A DNA stretch of 10,061 nucleotides, taken from Acidobacteriota bacterium. Lineage in GTDB: Bacteria > Acidobacteriota > UBA890 > WLXD01. A program made the translations under genes and the position numbers. The stretch covers positions 1-10,061 of the forward strand of contig JACZXM010000059.1 in the NCBI GenBank assembly GCA_022571615.1, written 5' to 3'. The notes under the pieces were generated by a model. The model was not told the DNA's origin, did not search any database, and saw nothing but the letters and a program-made list of their open reading frames with translations. Shown one piece after another: positions 1-6,791 of this stretch (position 1 is the first letter of the stretch; each line of letters opens with the position of its first letter).

Positions 1-21
1 AGCACAGGCTATTAGCGCGCT

Positions 22-66
22 GACCTGGCATATTGGCTACTCTCCGAGTAGCCAATATGCCAGGTC
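22..66. repeat. Perfect 21-bp inverted repeat with 3-nt loop
   Basis: The left arm (22-42) is the exact reverse complement of the right arm (46-66), leaving only TCC as a loop. As RNA or single-stranded DNA it would form a very stable hairpin. No T-run follows the right arm, which continues GCACTACCACTACC, so it does not look like a standard intrinsic terminator. The arms are of mixed composition. It could be the end of an upstream transcription unit, a dispersed palindromic repeat, or a fold-back artefact near a contig end. The pairing is seen directly; the function is unknown. Confidence 0.9.
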
Positions 67-264
67 GCACTACCACTACCGCTTATACCCGCCTCCGACC
101 ACTTTACCCTGTCGTTCAGTCCCTATTGGTTTTTCGGGTGAGTCATACCTCAAGAATATACTCAGATAATGCGCGGGGATTGGAGCGCAAGGAGAAAGCT
201 TATTGGCCACCACGGGCGCATAAGGTTGCTCTTTGATCCGCCTGGCAGTTTAGAAGGAGCTATA
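67..264. other. Non-coding stretch upstream of the pal-like frame
   Basis: I find no supportable gene here. The short open frames have no ribosome-binding site and no family resemblance. By hand count 61-240 is 94/180 G+C (about 52%), lower than the ribosomal genes sampled downstream. TATACT at 157-162 and GATAAT at 165-170 resemble -10 boxes, but neither has a convincing -35 box at the right distance. A promoter for the lipoprotein frame at 265 could lie here, but the sequence does not settle it. There is no tolB-like coding sequence immediately upstream, although tolB often precedes pal. Confidence 0.5.
254..259 (+). promoter_or_regulatory. Shine-Dalgarno site fixing the lipoprotein start
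   Basis: AAGGAG lies 5 nt upstream of a GTG at 265. This choice puts the signal peptide at the extreme N-terminus. The ATG at 169 would add 32 unlikely residues and has no Shine-Dalgarno sequence. Confidence 0.75.
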
Positions 265-852
265 GTGAGACGTTTTCCGGTTGTGATTCTGAGTTTCCTC
301 TTCTGTTTCTCGCTGCTACTGTTGGTAGGTGCTTGTGGGAAACGGCCCCAGGTCACAACACCGTCAACTGTTACCCCCGCTACCAGAAGTGAAGTCCCTT
401 CACAGCCGGACACATTGGCTCCCACCGTTACTATTAGCGCCTCTCCCAGCACCATCGCCCCGGGGCAGCAAACCACGTTGAGTTGGCAATCCACCGATAC
501 CTCTTCGCTGAGCATCGATGGCGACGTTGGCCAGGTTGCAACGAGCGGTTCCATGGCGGTGTCCCCTCTGACGTCCACCACCTATACGGTGACGGCAACG
601 GGACCTGGTGGAGAAGCCAGATCGAGTACCCGTGTGACGGTCACTGGGAGGTCTACTGATGCAATCGTTCGCTCCACGGACATTGACAGTCTCCGAAAGG
701 CGATTGACGAAGGCAAAGTGCAGCCAGTGTTCTTCGACTATGACAAGGTGGAACACATCACGGGAGTGAACGTGACGATGGTGACCACCGCGAAGACCGA
801 TACCGAGGGCAAGGCACTCCTGCAGCACCTTGGCGTCCCGTTCAGGCAATAG
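265..852 (+). CDS. pal: Chimeric frame: Pal-like lipoprotein N-terminus joined to the L5 C-terminus
   Basis: A GTG start gives 195 residues. Residues 2-23 are a lipoprotein signal peptide (RR, then a long hydrophobic run) ending in LVGA|C, with C24 as the predicted lipidation site. A Ser/Thr/Pro-rich linker follows to about residue 52. Residues ~53-126 are an Ig-like domain with the pattern seen in some Pal proteins ([16 protein letters not shown], then [12 protein letters not shown]). Residues 155-160 (VFFDYD) match the first strand of the OmpA-like peptidoglycan-binding domain of Pal. The rest of that domain is missing. From D158 onward the sequence is the C-terminal tail of ribosomal protein L5 instead ([17 protein letters not shown], then PFR). 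Pal normally anchors the outer membrane to peptidoglycan with the Tol complex; this product could not bind peptidoglycan. The domain calls are from pattern recognition. Whether the fusion exists in the living genome is open. Confidence 0.75.
   Translation: MRRFPVVILSFLFCFSLLLLVGACGKRPQVTTPSTVTPATRSEVPSQPDTLAPTVTISASPSTIAPGQQTTLSWQSTDTSSLSIDGDVGQVATSGSMAVSPLTSTTYTVTATGPGGEARSSTRVTVTGRSTDAIVRSTDIDSLRKAIDEGKVQPVFFDYDKVEHITGVNVTMVTTAKTDTEGKALLQHLGVPFRQ
736..852 (+). pseudogene. rplE: 3' remnant of rplE (ribosomal protein L5 C-terminus)
   Basis: The last 38 codons of the chimeric frame read [20 protein letters not shown] and continue to PFRQ. This matches the conserved end of L5 (FPEIDYDKV..RGM.ITIVTTAKTDEEGRALL...PF). 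L5 has about 180 residues, so roughly four fifths of it is absent from this window. The remnant ends 10 nt before rpsH, consistent with its being the authentic upstream neighbour in the spc operon. L5 binds 5S rRNA in the central protuberance of the large subunit, and this tail alone could not replace it. The identity of the tail is strong. The exact breakpoint is uncertain within the shared DYDK codons (736-747). Confidence 0.85.
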
Positions 853-862
853 GACACGAGCC

Positions 863-1258
863 ATGATGACCGATCCGATCGCGGATATGCTGACGCGTAT
901 TCGCAATGCCCTCCGGGCCGACCACGATAGCGTGAGCATCCCGGTTTCGAATACGAAACGTGAGATCGCCAGAATTCTGCGCGAGGAGGGCTACGTGCAG
1001 GCGGTGAGCAGTGCCGACCCCGGGCCTGGAGCCTCGATCCAGATCGAGCTCAAGTATGCCGGCGAGCGTGAGCCCGTGATCACGGGAATCGAGCGTGTCA
1101 GTTCGCCGGGGCAACGGGTGTATTGCGGCAAGGAGAACTTGCCCAGAGTTCTAAACGGGCTCGGGATAGCCATCATTTCGACCTCGCGCGGTTTATTGAC
1201 CGATCGCCAGTGCCGGCAACAGGGAATCGGCGGCGAGGTTCTGTGCAAGGTGTGGTAG
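863..1258 (+). CDS. rpsH: 30S ribosomal protein S8
   Basis: S8 binds the central domain of 16S rRNA during small-subunit assembly; in E. coli it is also the repressor of the spc operon. The product is 131 residues, the usual length. It opens [16 protein letters not shown] and closes [10 protein letters not shown], then [11 protein letters not shown], both hallmark S8 segments. Two ATGs lie in tandem at 863 and 866. I chose 863 because AGGA at 851-854 is 8 nt away, but 866 is possible. The weak Shine-Dalgarno sequence overlaps the stop of the preceding rplE tail, which suggests translational coupling. rpsN is not present just upstream. Confidence 0.97.
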   Translation: MMTDPIADMLTRIRNALRADHDSVSIPVSNTKREIARILREEGYVQAVSSADPGPGASIQIELKYAGEREPVITGIERVSSPGQRVYCGKENLPRVLNGLGIAIISTSRGLLTDRQCRQQGIGGEVLCKVW

Positions 1259-1260
1259 CG

Positions 1261-1803
1261 ATGTCGCGAGTGGGAAAGAACCCGATACCGTTACCCGAGG
1301 GCGTCACGGTGCAGATCGGCCAGGATCAGCTGCTGGTCAAGGGCGCCAAGGGCGAGATGAGCTCGCCGGTGCCCGAGGGGATCTCCTTCAAGCTCGATGA
1401 TTCCGTCTTGGTCGCTCACCGCGCCGACGAGGCCAAGCAGACACGCGCGTTTCACGGTCTGGCGCGGGCGCTCGCGGCCAACGCGGTGCGGGGCGTGAGC
1501 GATGGATTCAGGCGAGAGCTCCACATCCATGGCATAGGGTATCGTGCGGCGGTGCAGGGCAAGACTCTGACCTTACAGCTCGGCTATTCCCACCCGGTGG
1601 AGTTTCCGGTTCCGGAGGGTGTGAATGTCACCACTCCCGATCCGACCAAGATCATCATCGAAGGGATCGACAAACAGCTTGTCGGCGAGACGGCCGCACG
1701 GATCCGACGGCTCCGGTCCCCCGATGCCTACAAGGGTAAGGGGATCCGGTACAGCGACGAGATCGTGCGCACGAAGGTCGGCAAATCCGGCGTGGGAGCG
1801 TAG
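1261..1803 (+). CDS. rplF: 50S ribosomal protein L6
   Basis: L6 sits near the GTPase-associated region of the large subunit and binds 23S rRNA. The product is 180 residues, within the family's 175-180. The start [15 protein letters not shown] and the C-terminal signature [11 protein letters not shown] (within residues ~155-165) are diagnostic. The two tandem L6 domains occupy roughly residues 1-80 and 81-180. The ATG lies 2 nt after the rpsH stop, so translation is probably coupled. I saw nothing unusual. Confidence 0.97.
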   Translation: MSRVGKNPIPLPEGVTVQIGQDQLLVKGAKGEMSSPVPEGISFKLDDSVLVAHRADEAKQTRAFHGLARALAANAVRGVSDGFRRELHIHGIGYRAAVQGKTLTLQLGYSHPVEFPVPEGVNVTTPDPTKIIIEGIDKQLVGETAARIRRLRSPDAYKGKGIRYSDEIVRTKVGKSGVGA

Positions 1804-1810
1804 AACCGAC

Positions 1811-2188
1811 ATGTTGGTCAATCGTAGAAAGAAAAAGGAGCGCCGTCGGGCCGCGGTCAGGAGGCGGGTCCGGATGAAGGTGCGCGGCACGTCGGGCCGC
1901 CCACGGCTGGCGGTTTTCCGATCGAACAAGCACCTGCACCTGCAGGTCATCGACGACATACAAGGGCAGACGGTGGCATCGGTGTCGACGCTCGAGAAGG
2001 CCTTCAAGGATCTCGGTTACAGTTTCGGCGCCACGATCCCGGCGGCCAACGCGGCCGGTAAGTTGCTGGCGGAACGCGCCGTGCAGGCCGGTGTCAAGCA
2101 GGTCGTGTTCGATCGCAACGGCTACGACTATCACGGGCGTGTTCGCGCGGTGGCGGAAGCTGCGCGCGAAGGCGGCCTGGAATTCTGA
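1811..2188 (+). CDS. rplR: 50S ribosomal protein L18
   Basis: L18 binds 5S rRNA and, with L5, attaches it to the large subunit. The product is 125 residues, slightly longer than the common 115-122. The first ~30 residues are very basic ([18 protein letters not shown]). They are followed by the family core [33 protein letters not shown], and the terminal [13 protein letters not shown] with AREGGLEF. The ATG lies 7 nt after the rplF stop. No strong Shine-Dalgarno sequence is visible, so coupled re-initiation is likely. Confidence 0.97.
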   Translation: MLVNRRKKKERRRAAVRRRVRMKVRGTSGRPRLAVFRSNKHLHLQVIDDIQGQTVASVSTLEKAFKDLGYSFGATIPAANAAGKLLAERAVQAGVKQVVFDRNGYDYHGRVRAVAEAAREGGLEF

Positions 2189-2202
2189 GGAGGGGGGACT
2201 CG

Positions 2203-2733
2203 ATGGGCAAGTCGCGGCCGCGGCGCGTCGATCCGAACACACTGGAGCATGATCTCCAGGATACGGTCGTAGCGATCAACCGCGTCACGAAAGTCGTCAA
2301 GGGCGGCAAGAACCTGAGGTTCAACGCTCTCGTCGTCGTCGGAGATCGACACGGCCACGTCGGGTTCGGGCTCGGCAAGGCACGCGAGGTGCAGTTGGCG
2401 ATCCGCAAGGGGCTGCAGGAGGCGCGCAAGCGTCTGATCAAGGTCCCGATGGCGGGCTCGACGCTGCCGCACGAGATCGAAGGCCACTATGGTGCCGGGC
2501 ATGTGTTGTTGAAGCCCGCCGGGCCAGGTACTGGCGTGATCGCGGGTGCGGCGGTGCGATCGGTGCTGGAGCTTGCCGGTGTCGGCGATATCCTCACCAA
2601 GTGCATCGGTTCGCGCAACCCGCACAACATGCTCAAGGCGACGTTCGACGCGCTCGAGCGGCTGCGGGATCCGGTTGATGTCGCCCGCCGGCGCGGGGTG
2701 CCGTTGGAGCACGTGCAGCCGTCCGGACGGTAG
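2203..2733 (+). CDS. rpsE: 30S ribosomal protein S5
   Basis: S5 contributes to decoding accuracy and the mRNA entry-channel helicase activity of the small subunit. The product is 176 residues. The N-terminal dsRBD-like half carries [20 protein letters not shown], then [15 protein letters not shown]. The C-terminal half has [20 protein letters not shown] and the S5 signature [17 protein letters not shown] strong AGGAGG (2188-2193) lies 9 nt before the ATG and overlaps the rplR stop codon. The final ~20 residues ([17 protein letters not shown]) are a basic tail typical of longer S5 proteins. Confidence 0.97.
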   Translation: MGKSRPRRVDPNTLEHDLQDTVVAINRVTKVVKGGKNLRFNALVVVGDRHGHVGFGLGKAREVQLAIRKGLQEARKRLIKVPMAGSTLPHEIEGHYGAGHVLLKPAGPGTGVIAGAAVRSVLELAGVGDILTKCIGSRNPHNMLKATFDALERLRDPVDVARRRGVPLEHVQPSGR

Positions 2734-2807
2734 GAGGCCGTGGTGGAAATGTGGTGGGTCTGGCAAGTGGAAGTTACGGGTGAGGGCAAGGAGCAGGGCG
2801 ACAAGAC

Positions 2808-2996
2808 ATGGCCAACAAGTTGGTGATCCAGCAGGTGCGCAGCACCATCGGTCGCCCGCGCAAGCAGCGCGAGGCCCTGTTGGGACTGGGGTTGCGGCGC
2901 ATCGGGCATCGTGTGGAGCGCGACGACACACCGCGCGTGCGCGGGGCGATCAACGTCGTCTCGCATCTGGTGAGAGTGGAGGAGACAGAAGGCTAG
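2808..2996 (+). CDS. rpmD: 50S ribosomal protein L30
   Basis: This is a small 62-residue L30 of the bacterial type: [20 protein letters not shown], then [21 protein letters not shown] and a terminal [13 protein letters not shown]30 packs against 23S rRNA at the base of the large subunit. It is preceded by a 74-nt gap after rpsE, long for this operon; no in-frame extension is possible there because TGA at 2781 closes the frame. AAGGAG at 2789-2794 is the only visible Shine-Dalgarno sequence and sits 13 nt from the ATG, somewhat far. Confidence 0.95.
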   Translation: MANKLVIQQVRSTIGRPRKQREALLGLGLRRIGHRVERDDTPRVRGAINVVSHLVRVEETEG

Positions 2997-3022
2997 GTCA
3001 GATCCTGGTCGCCGTCTCGTGC

Positions 3023-3028
3023 AGGAGG
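3023..3028 (+). promoter_or_regulatory. Shine-Dalgarno site deciding the rplO start
   Basis: AGGAGG lies 5 nt before the GTG at 3034 and 2 nt before the GTG at 3031. The site itself falls downstream of the alternative GTG at 3019, arguing against that longer start. Confidence 0.75.
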
Positions 3029-3033
3029 TAGTG

Positions 3034-3480
3034 GTGAAGATTCACGACGCACAGCCAAAGCCGGGCAGCCGCCGCGCCCGCAAGCGGATAGGCCGCGGTC
3101 GGGCGTCCGGTCATGGCAAGACGAGTGGCCGCGGCGAGAACGGTGCCAAGTCGCGTTCCGGTTACCGTCGCAAGGTAGGCTTCGAGGGTGGGCAGATGCC
3201 GCTGGTCCGTCGCCTGCCCAAGCGCGGGTTCAAGAACCCGTTCCGCACGCACTGGGCCGAGGTCAACCTCGATCAGCTTGGTGGCCGGTTCGAGGCCGGA
3301 AGTGTGGTGGATCCGCAGGCGCTGCGTGAGTGTGGCCTGGTCAAGGGGCGGTTCGACAAGATCGTGGTCATGGGCCGCGGCGAGCTTGAGGCCGACTTGC
3401 AGATCAAGGTGCACCGATTCACGCGCGCGGCGGCGAGCAAGATAGAGGCCGCCGGCGGTAGCATCGAGATATTGGCATGA
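3034..3480 (+). CDS. rplO: 50S ribosomal protein L15
   Basis: L15 is a late-assembling large-subunit protein with a long basic N-terminal extension. The product is 148 residues from the GTG at 3034 ([20 protein letters not shown]), matching the usual L15 opening. The extension has the typical [15 protein letters not shown] glycine-arginine stretch and [17 protein letters not shown]. The terminus [13 protein letters not shown] is the conserved L15 signature end. GTG at 3031 would add one residue and cannot be excluded. The stop overlaps the secY start in an ATGA, indicating translational coupling. Confidence 0.95.
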   Translation: MKIHDAQPKPGSRRARKRIGRGRASGHGKTSGRGENGAKSRSGYRRKVGFEGGQMPLVRRLPKRGFKNPFRTHWAEVNLDQLGGRFEAGSVVDPQALRECGLVKGRFDKIVVMGRGELEADLQIKVHRFTRAAASKIEAAGGSIEILA

Positions 3481-4865
3481 TAATCGAAAGCATCCGGAAC
3501 ATCTTTTCGATTCCGGAGCTCCGGCAGCGTGTCCTGTTCACGTTCGCCCTGCTGGCCGTCTTTCGGATCGGTGCCAACATCCCGACGCCGGGTGTGAACT
3601 CGGCGGCGGTGCTGGAGTTCTTCCAGTCCTTGCAGGGGACGTTTTTCGGCTTCGTCGATTTGTTCTCGGGCGGTGCCCTGAGCAACATGACGATCATGGC
3701 GCTCGGGATCATGCCCTACATCTCGGCGTCGATCATCCTGCAGCTGTTGACCGTAGTGTGGCCCTATCTGGAGCGGCTGCAGAAGGAAGGCGAGCTCGGT
3801 CGCAAGAAGATCACCCAGTACACTCGCTACGGGACGATTTTCCTGTCGATCATCCAATCCATGGGCATCAGCTTCGCGCTCGAGAACACGAGCAGCCCCT
3901 CTGGGGTACCGTTCGTGGCCGATCCGAGCTGGAGCTTTCGGCTGATGACCGTGCTCACGCTCACCACCGGCACAGCGTTCCTGATGTGGCTCGGCGAGCA
4001 GATCACCGAGCGTGGCATCGGCAACGGCATCTCACTGCTAATTTTCTCCGGTATCGCCGTGGGCCTGCCGCGGTCCCTCATCACGACCTATCAGCAACTC
4101 GAGGTCGGATCGCTCAACGTTCTGACCCTCATCGTGCTGGCGGCGCTGATGGTCGCGGTCACCGGGTTCGTGGTGCTCATGGAGAGCTCGCAGCGTCGGA
4201 TTCCGGTGCAGTACGCCAAGCGCATCGTTGGGCGCAAGCTCTACGGCGGCCAGAGCACCCACCTGCCGATCCGAGTCAATACCGCGGGTGTGATCCCGGT
4301 GATCTTCGCCTCATCGATCATCATGTTCCCGCAGACGATCGCGCAGTTCATCAATCATCCGTGGGCTCAGGCCGTGAGCGGACAGCTGAACTGGGGCATG
4401 CCGCTCTACAACCTGCTGTATGTCAGCGGCATCATCTTCTTCTGCTACTTCTACACCGCGATCATCTTCAACCCCCAGGATGTCGCCGACAACATGCGCA
4501 AGTACGGCGGGTTCGTCCCTGGGATTCGTCCCGGAAAGCGAACCGCCCAGTACATCGATGACATCCTGACTCGGCTCACCTTGATCGGGTCGGTGTACCT
4601 GGCCGCGGTCGCCATGTTGCCGCAGTTTCTGATCTCCGGCTTCAAGGTAGCGCCGATACCGGTGATCGGGCCGTACCTGGATGCCGTCTTGCCGTTGTGG
4701 TTGACCGAGGGACTGGGAGTGACCTTCTTTTTCGGTGGTACGTCGTTGCTGATCCTGGTGGGTGTGGCGATGGACACCGTGCGGCAGGTCGAGAGCCAGC
4801 TGGTCATGCGCCACTATGAAGGCTTCATCAAGGGCGGTCGGGTCAGGGCTCGGCGGTTCGTCTGA
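3477..4865 (+). CDS. secY: Preprotein translocase channel subunit SecY
   Basis: SecY is the central pore of the SecYEG translocon in the inner membrane, through which SecA or the ribosome passes unfolded proteins. The product is 462 residues, a little longer than the common 430-445. TM1 lies at ~17-35 (TFALLAVFRIGANIPTPG). The plug and TM2 region is DLFSGGALSNMTIMALGIMP, then YISASIILQLL. The cytoplasmic WLGEQITERGIGNGISLLIF precedes TM5, and GVIPVIFASSIIMFP marks TM7. GFVPGIRPGKRTAQYID is the large cytoplasmic loop that contacts the ribosome and SecA. The C-terminus MRHYEGFIKGGRVRARR is typical. The family normally has ten membrane helices. The gene overlaps rplO by 4 nt and adk by 1 nt. Confidence 0.98.
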   Translation: MIIESIRNIFSIPELRQRVLFTFALLAVFRIGANIPTPGVNSAAVLEFFQSLQGTFFGFVDLFSGGALSNMTIMALGIMPYISASIILQLLTVVWPYLERLQKEGELGRKKITQYTRYGTIFLSIIQSMGISFALENTSSPSGVPFVADPSWSFRLMTVLTLTTGTAFLMWLGEQITERGIGNGISLLIFSGIAVGLPRSLITTYQQLEVGSLNVLTLIVLAALMVAVTGFVVLMESSQRRIPVQYAKRIVGRKLYGGQSTHLPIRVNTAGVIPVIFASSIIMFPQTIAQFINHPWAQAVSGQLNWGMPLYNLLYVSGIIFFCYFYTAIIFNPQDVADNMRKYGGFVPGIRPGKRTAQYIDDILTRLTLIGSVYLAAVAMLPQFLISGFKVAPIPVIGPYLDAVLPLWLTEGLGVTFFFGGTSLLILVGVAMDTVRQVESQLVMRHYEGFIKGGRVRARRFV

Positions 4866-5524
4866 TGATGATCGTTTTCTTGGGCCCGCCGGGGGCCGGC
4901 AAAGGTACACAGGCAGCGAAACTGTCAGCCAAGTACGGCCTGCCGAAGGTCTCCACCGGCGACATGCTGCGGCAGGCGGTTGCCGCCGGTTCGCAGTTGG
5001 GCCAGCAGGTAAAGGCGATCATGGATGCCGGTGATCTGGTCGACGACCAGACCATGGGTGAGGTGGTCAAGGAGCGCCTGGCGCAGCCGGATGCTGCTGG
5101 CGGGGTGGTCATGGACGGCTACCCTCGCACCCGAGTGCAGGCCGAGTTCTTCGACCAGTTGCTGACCGACAGCGGTCGAGGTGGCGTGGGGCTGGTGTTG
5201 CTGTTGACCGTTGCGGAGGATCTGCTGGTGGATCGGCTGTCCAAGCGGCGCGTCTGTCTCCAATGCGGTGCCAACTATCATCTGGAGTTCAAGGCGCCCG
5301 TGAGCGACGATGTGTGCGATTGTTGTGCAGGCGGTCTGATTCAGAGGGACGACGATAAGGAAGATGTGGTACGCGAGCGGCTGCGGGTGTATCGAGAGCT
5401 CACGGAGCCGTTGGTGGCCTACTATCGGGCCTGGGGGCATCTGCGTGAGATCGACGGCACCGATAGCATCGAGGATGTGTTCACACGGGTTGACGCGGCG
5501 GTCGCCAGGGCGGCCGCGGCATGA
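4865..5524 (+). CDS. adk: Adenylate kinase, zinc-binding long-lid form
   Basis: Adk catalyses ATP + AMP <=> 2 ADP in the cytoplasm. The product is 219 residues. The Walker A loop GPPGAGKGT is at 7-15. STGDMLR (30-36) belongs to the AMP-binding region, and DGYPRT is at 84-89. The lid carries four cysteines in a zinc-knuckle layout, C131-x2-C134 and C151-x2-C154, marking a structural metal site as in Gram-positive and many other bacterial Adk proteins; enteric Adk lacks it. The ATG at 4865 shares its A with the secY TGA stop. A second ATG at 4868 (MIVFLGPPG) would also be a normal start, and no clear Shine-Dalgarno sequence separates the two. Confidence 0.97.
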   Translation: MMIVFLGPPGAGKGTQAAKLSAKYGLPKVSTGDMLRQAVAAGSQLGQQVKAIMDAGDLVDDQTMGEVVKERLAQPDAAGGVVMDGYPRTRVQAEFFDQLLTDSGRGGVGLVLLLTVAEDLLVDRLSKRRVCLQCGANYHLEFKAPVSDDVCDCCAGGLIQRDDDKEDVVRERLRVYRELTEPLVAYYRAWGHLREIDGTDSIEDVFTRVDAAVARAAAA

Positions 5525-6312
5525 TCGTATGCAAGTCGGCGGCAGAGCTGGAGGCGATGCGCGCCGCCAACCAGATCGTGGCCACGGTACGCGATGAGGT
5601 GGCGGAGCGCATCCGCCCGGGAGTTACGACCGGGGAGCTCGATAAATATGCCGAGGCGCGGATTCGCGAGCTCGGCGGCGAGCCTGCGTTCAAGGGCTAC
5701 CGCGGTTTTCCAGCGACCCTGTGCATCTCGCTCAACGAGGAGGTGGTGCACGGGATCCCTTCGACTAAGCGACGTCTGGCCGCAGGCGACATCGTCGGCA
5801 TCGATCTGGGCGTGCGCTTGGGGGGGTTCTATGGGGACTCGGCTCTGACCGTGCCGGTACCACCGGTGGACGAGGATGTCACCCGCTTGCTCGAGGCGAC
5901 GCGAGAGGCGCTCGATCTGGCGATCGGCCAGTGTTGGCCGGGTCGGCGCGTCGGTGACATTTCACACGCGGTTCAGCAGCATGTCGAGCAAGCCGGGTTC
6001 TCGGTGGTACGCGAGTTTGTCGGTCATGGGATCGGCGTGGCCCTGCACGAGGATCCGCAGATCCCTAACTTCGGTGACCCCGGAGTCGGGGCTCGCCTTC
6101 GTCCTGGCATGGTGTTGGCGATCGAACCGATGGTGAACCTCGGTGATGCCGGGGTCGAGGTGCTGGAGGACGGCTGGACCGCTGTGACCGTGGACCGCAA
6201 ACCGTCCGCTCACTTCGAACACAGCGTCGCGATCACGGAGGAGGGCCCATGGGTGCTGAGCGCGTCGAACGGAGCCGCGGCCCGCGGCCCGCGGTACGCA
6301 GCCAGCGGCTGA
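5521..6312 (+). CDS. map: Type I methionine aminopeptidase
   Basis: MetAP removes the initiator methionine from nascent proteins. The product is 263 residues with all five metal ligands in place: D95 (GIDLGV), D106 (GDSA), H169 (VGHGIG), E202 (AIEPM) and E233 (HFEHS). The substrate-binding H77 (VHGIP) is also present. The ATG overlaps the adk stop as ATGA. The family fold normally ends near the ITEEGPWVL segment (~238-246). Here about 17 further residues rich in Ala, Gly and Arg ([17 protein letters not shown]) run up to 11 nt before infA. That tail may be neutral read-through into what was once a spacer. Confidence 0.97.
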   Translation: MIVCKSAAELEAMRAANQIVATVRDEVAERIRPGVTTGELDKYAEARIRELGGEPAFKGYRGFPATLCISLNEEVVHGIPSTKRRLAAGDIVGIDLGVRLGGFYGDSALTVPVPPVDEDVTRLLEATREALDLAIGQCWPGRRVGDISHAVQQHVEQAGFSVVREFVGHGIGVALHEDPQIPNFGDPGVGARLRPGMVLAIEPMVNLGDAGVEVLEDGWTAVTVDRKPSAHFEHSVAITEEGPWVLSASNGAAARGPRYAASG

Positions 6313-6323
6313 TTCGAGGAGCG

Positions 6324-6545
6324 ATGTCAGGAAAAGAAGAAGCCATTCAGGTGCGAGCCAAGGTCGTCGAAACGTTGCCGAACGCCATGTTCCGCATCGA
6401 GCTCGACAACGGCCATAAGGTGCTGGCTCACATCTCCGGCAAGATGCGCAAGTACTTCATTCGCATTCTGCCCGGCGACGAGGTGCTGGTGGAATTGTCG
6501 CCCTACGACCTGGGCCGCGGCCGCATTGTGTATCGATACAAGTGA
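6324..6545 (+). CDS. infA: Translation initiation factor IF-1
   Basis: IF-1 is a 73-residue OB-fold protein that occupies the ribosomal A site during initiation. Conserved segments are [39 protein letters not shown] and the terminal [14 protein letters not shown] chose the ATG at 6324 because [14 protein letters not shown] matches the usual IF-1 opening and AGGAG (6317-6321) lies upstream, though the 2-nt spacing is short. The frame stays open upstream to an ATG at 6249 inside map, but those 25 residues do not resemble IF-1. The map stop is 11 nt upstream, so coupling is likely. Confidence 0.96.
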   Translation: MSGKEEAIQVRAKVVETLPNAMFRIELDNGHKVLAHISGKMRKYFIRILPGDEVLVELSPYDLGRGRIVYRYK

Positions 6546-6590
6546 AGGGTGCCCCGTGGCGGTGGACGCGGCGGGGGGTGGGTGCCAGCT

Positions 6591-6610
6591 TGCTAGAATC
6601 CTGCTAAGAT
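6591..6610 (+). promoter_or_regulatory. Possible promoter with two extended -10 elements before rpmJ
   Basis: The gap between infA and rpmJ contains TGCTAGAAT (6591-6599) and TGCTAAGAT (6602-6610). Both have the TGn extended -10 form (TGnTAnnAT), and they are spaced 11 nt apart as an imperfect direct repeat. Neither has a clear TTGACA-like -35 box. A promoter here would drive rpmJ and the alpha operon (rpsM-rpsK-rpsD-rpoA-rplQ) separately from the spc transcript. This is inference from motif and position only. Confidence 0.4.
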
Positions 6611-6647
6611 CTGTCATCCGCCTTAGTAAAATAGGTGGGAGTTTGTC

Positions 6648-6761
6648 GTGAAGGTAAGAGCGTCCGTTCGTCGCATGTGCGACAAGTGTAAGATTGTGCG
6701 CCGCAAGGGCACGGTCTACGTAATCTGCGAAAACCCAAAGCACAAGCAGCGGCAAGGCTAA
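6648..6761 (+). CDS. rpmJ: 50S ribosomal protein L36 (zinc-ribbon form)
   Basis: A small 37-residue gene with a GTG start: [20 protein letters not shown], continuing to [12 protein letters not shown]. Cys11, Cys14, Cys27 and His32 form the C-C-C-H zinc site of the C+ type of L36. L36 is a late large-subunit component. GGGAG (6637-6641) lies 6 nt upstream of the GTG. The position between infA and rpsM is standard for L36. There are 102 nt to infA upstream and 83 nt to rpsM downstream, so this is the loosest part of the cluster. Confidence 0.97.
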   Translation: MKVRASVRRMCDKCKIVRRKGTVYVICENPKHKQRQG

Positions 6762-6773
6762 AACGGGTTTCGT

Positions 6774-6791
6774 GCCCTCCGTTCGGGGGGC
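6774..6791 (+). promoter_or_regulatory. GC-rich hairpin in the rpsM leader
   Basis: GCCCTCC (6774-6780) can pair with GGGGGGC (6785-6791) around a GTTC loop. That gives 7 pairs, including one T-G (U-G in RNA) wobble. No T-run follows, so it is not a clear terminator. In E. coli the rpsM leader folds into a pseudoknot bound by the repressor S4. This hairpin sits in the equivalent place, but I cannot show a pseudoknot by eye. Confidence 0.3.

Noticed and set aside
22..66. Palindrome as an intrinsic terminator
   Set aside because: No run of T follows the stem and the upstream gene, if any, is outside the window.
157..170. TATACT and GATAAT as a pal promoter
   Set aside because: No -35-like hexamer lies 16-18 nt upstream of either; listed only as a possibility.
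33..236. 67-residue open frame at the left end
   Set aside because: It overlaps the palindrome, lacks a ribosome-binding site, has no recognisable family pattern and ends before the lipoprotein; it is probably chance.
169..264. Longer N-terminus for the pal-like frame from the ATG at 169
   Set aside because: It would bury the signal peptide behind 32 residues and has no Shine-Dalgarno sequence, while the GTG at 265 has AAGGAG at 5 nt.
2734..2807. Hidden small gene or L30 extension in the rpsE-rpmD gap
   Set aside because: The L30 frame is closed by TGA at 2781, and no other frame gives a recognisable product; it appears to be a purine-rich spacer.
2131..2931. 266-residue antisense frame across rpsE and rpmD
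   Set aside because: Long antisense frames are expected in GC-rich genes; there is no start signal or family motif.
2546..3031. 161-residue frame overlapping rpsE and rpmD
   Set aside because: It is an Arg/Ser-rich out-of-frame shadow of rpsE and rpmD, both of which are unmistakable in the other frames.
3019..3033. Upstream GTG start for rplO
   Set aside because: The AGGAGG lies downstream of it, and the extra residues are not part of the L15 family opening.
3758..4561. 267-residue frame inside secY
   Set aside because: The composition (Arg/His/Ala-rich) is typical of a shifted reading of GC-rich coding DNA, and SecY is certain in the overlapping frame.
6249..6323. N-terminally extended IF-1
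   Set aside because: The 25 extra residues do not resemble IF-1 and overlap map; the ATG at 6324 matches the family start.
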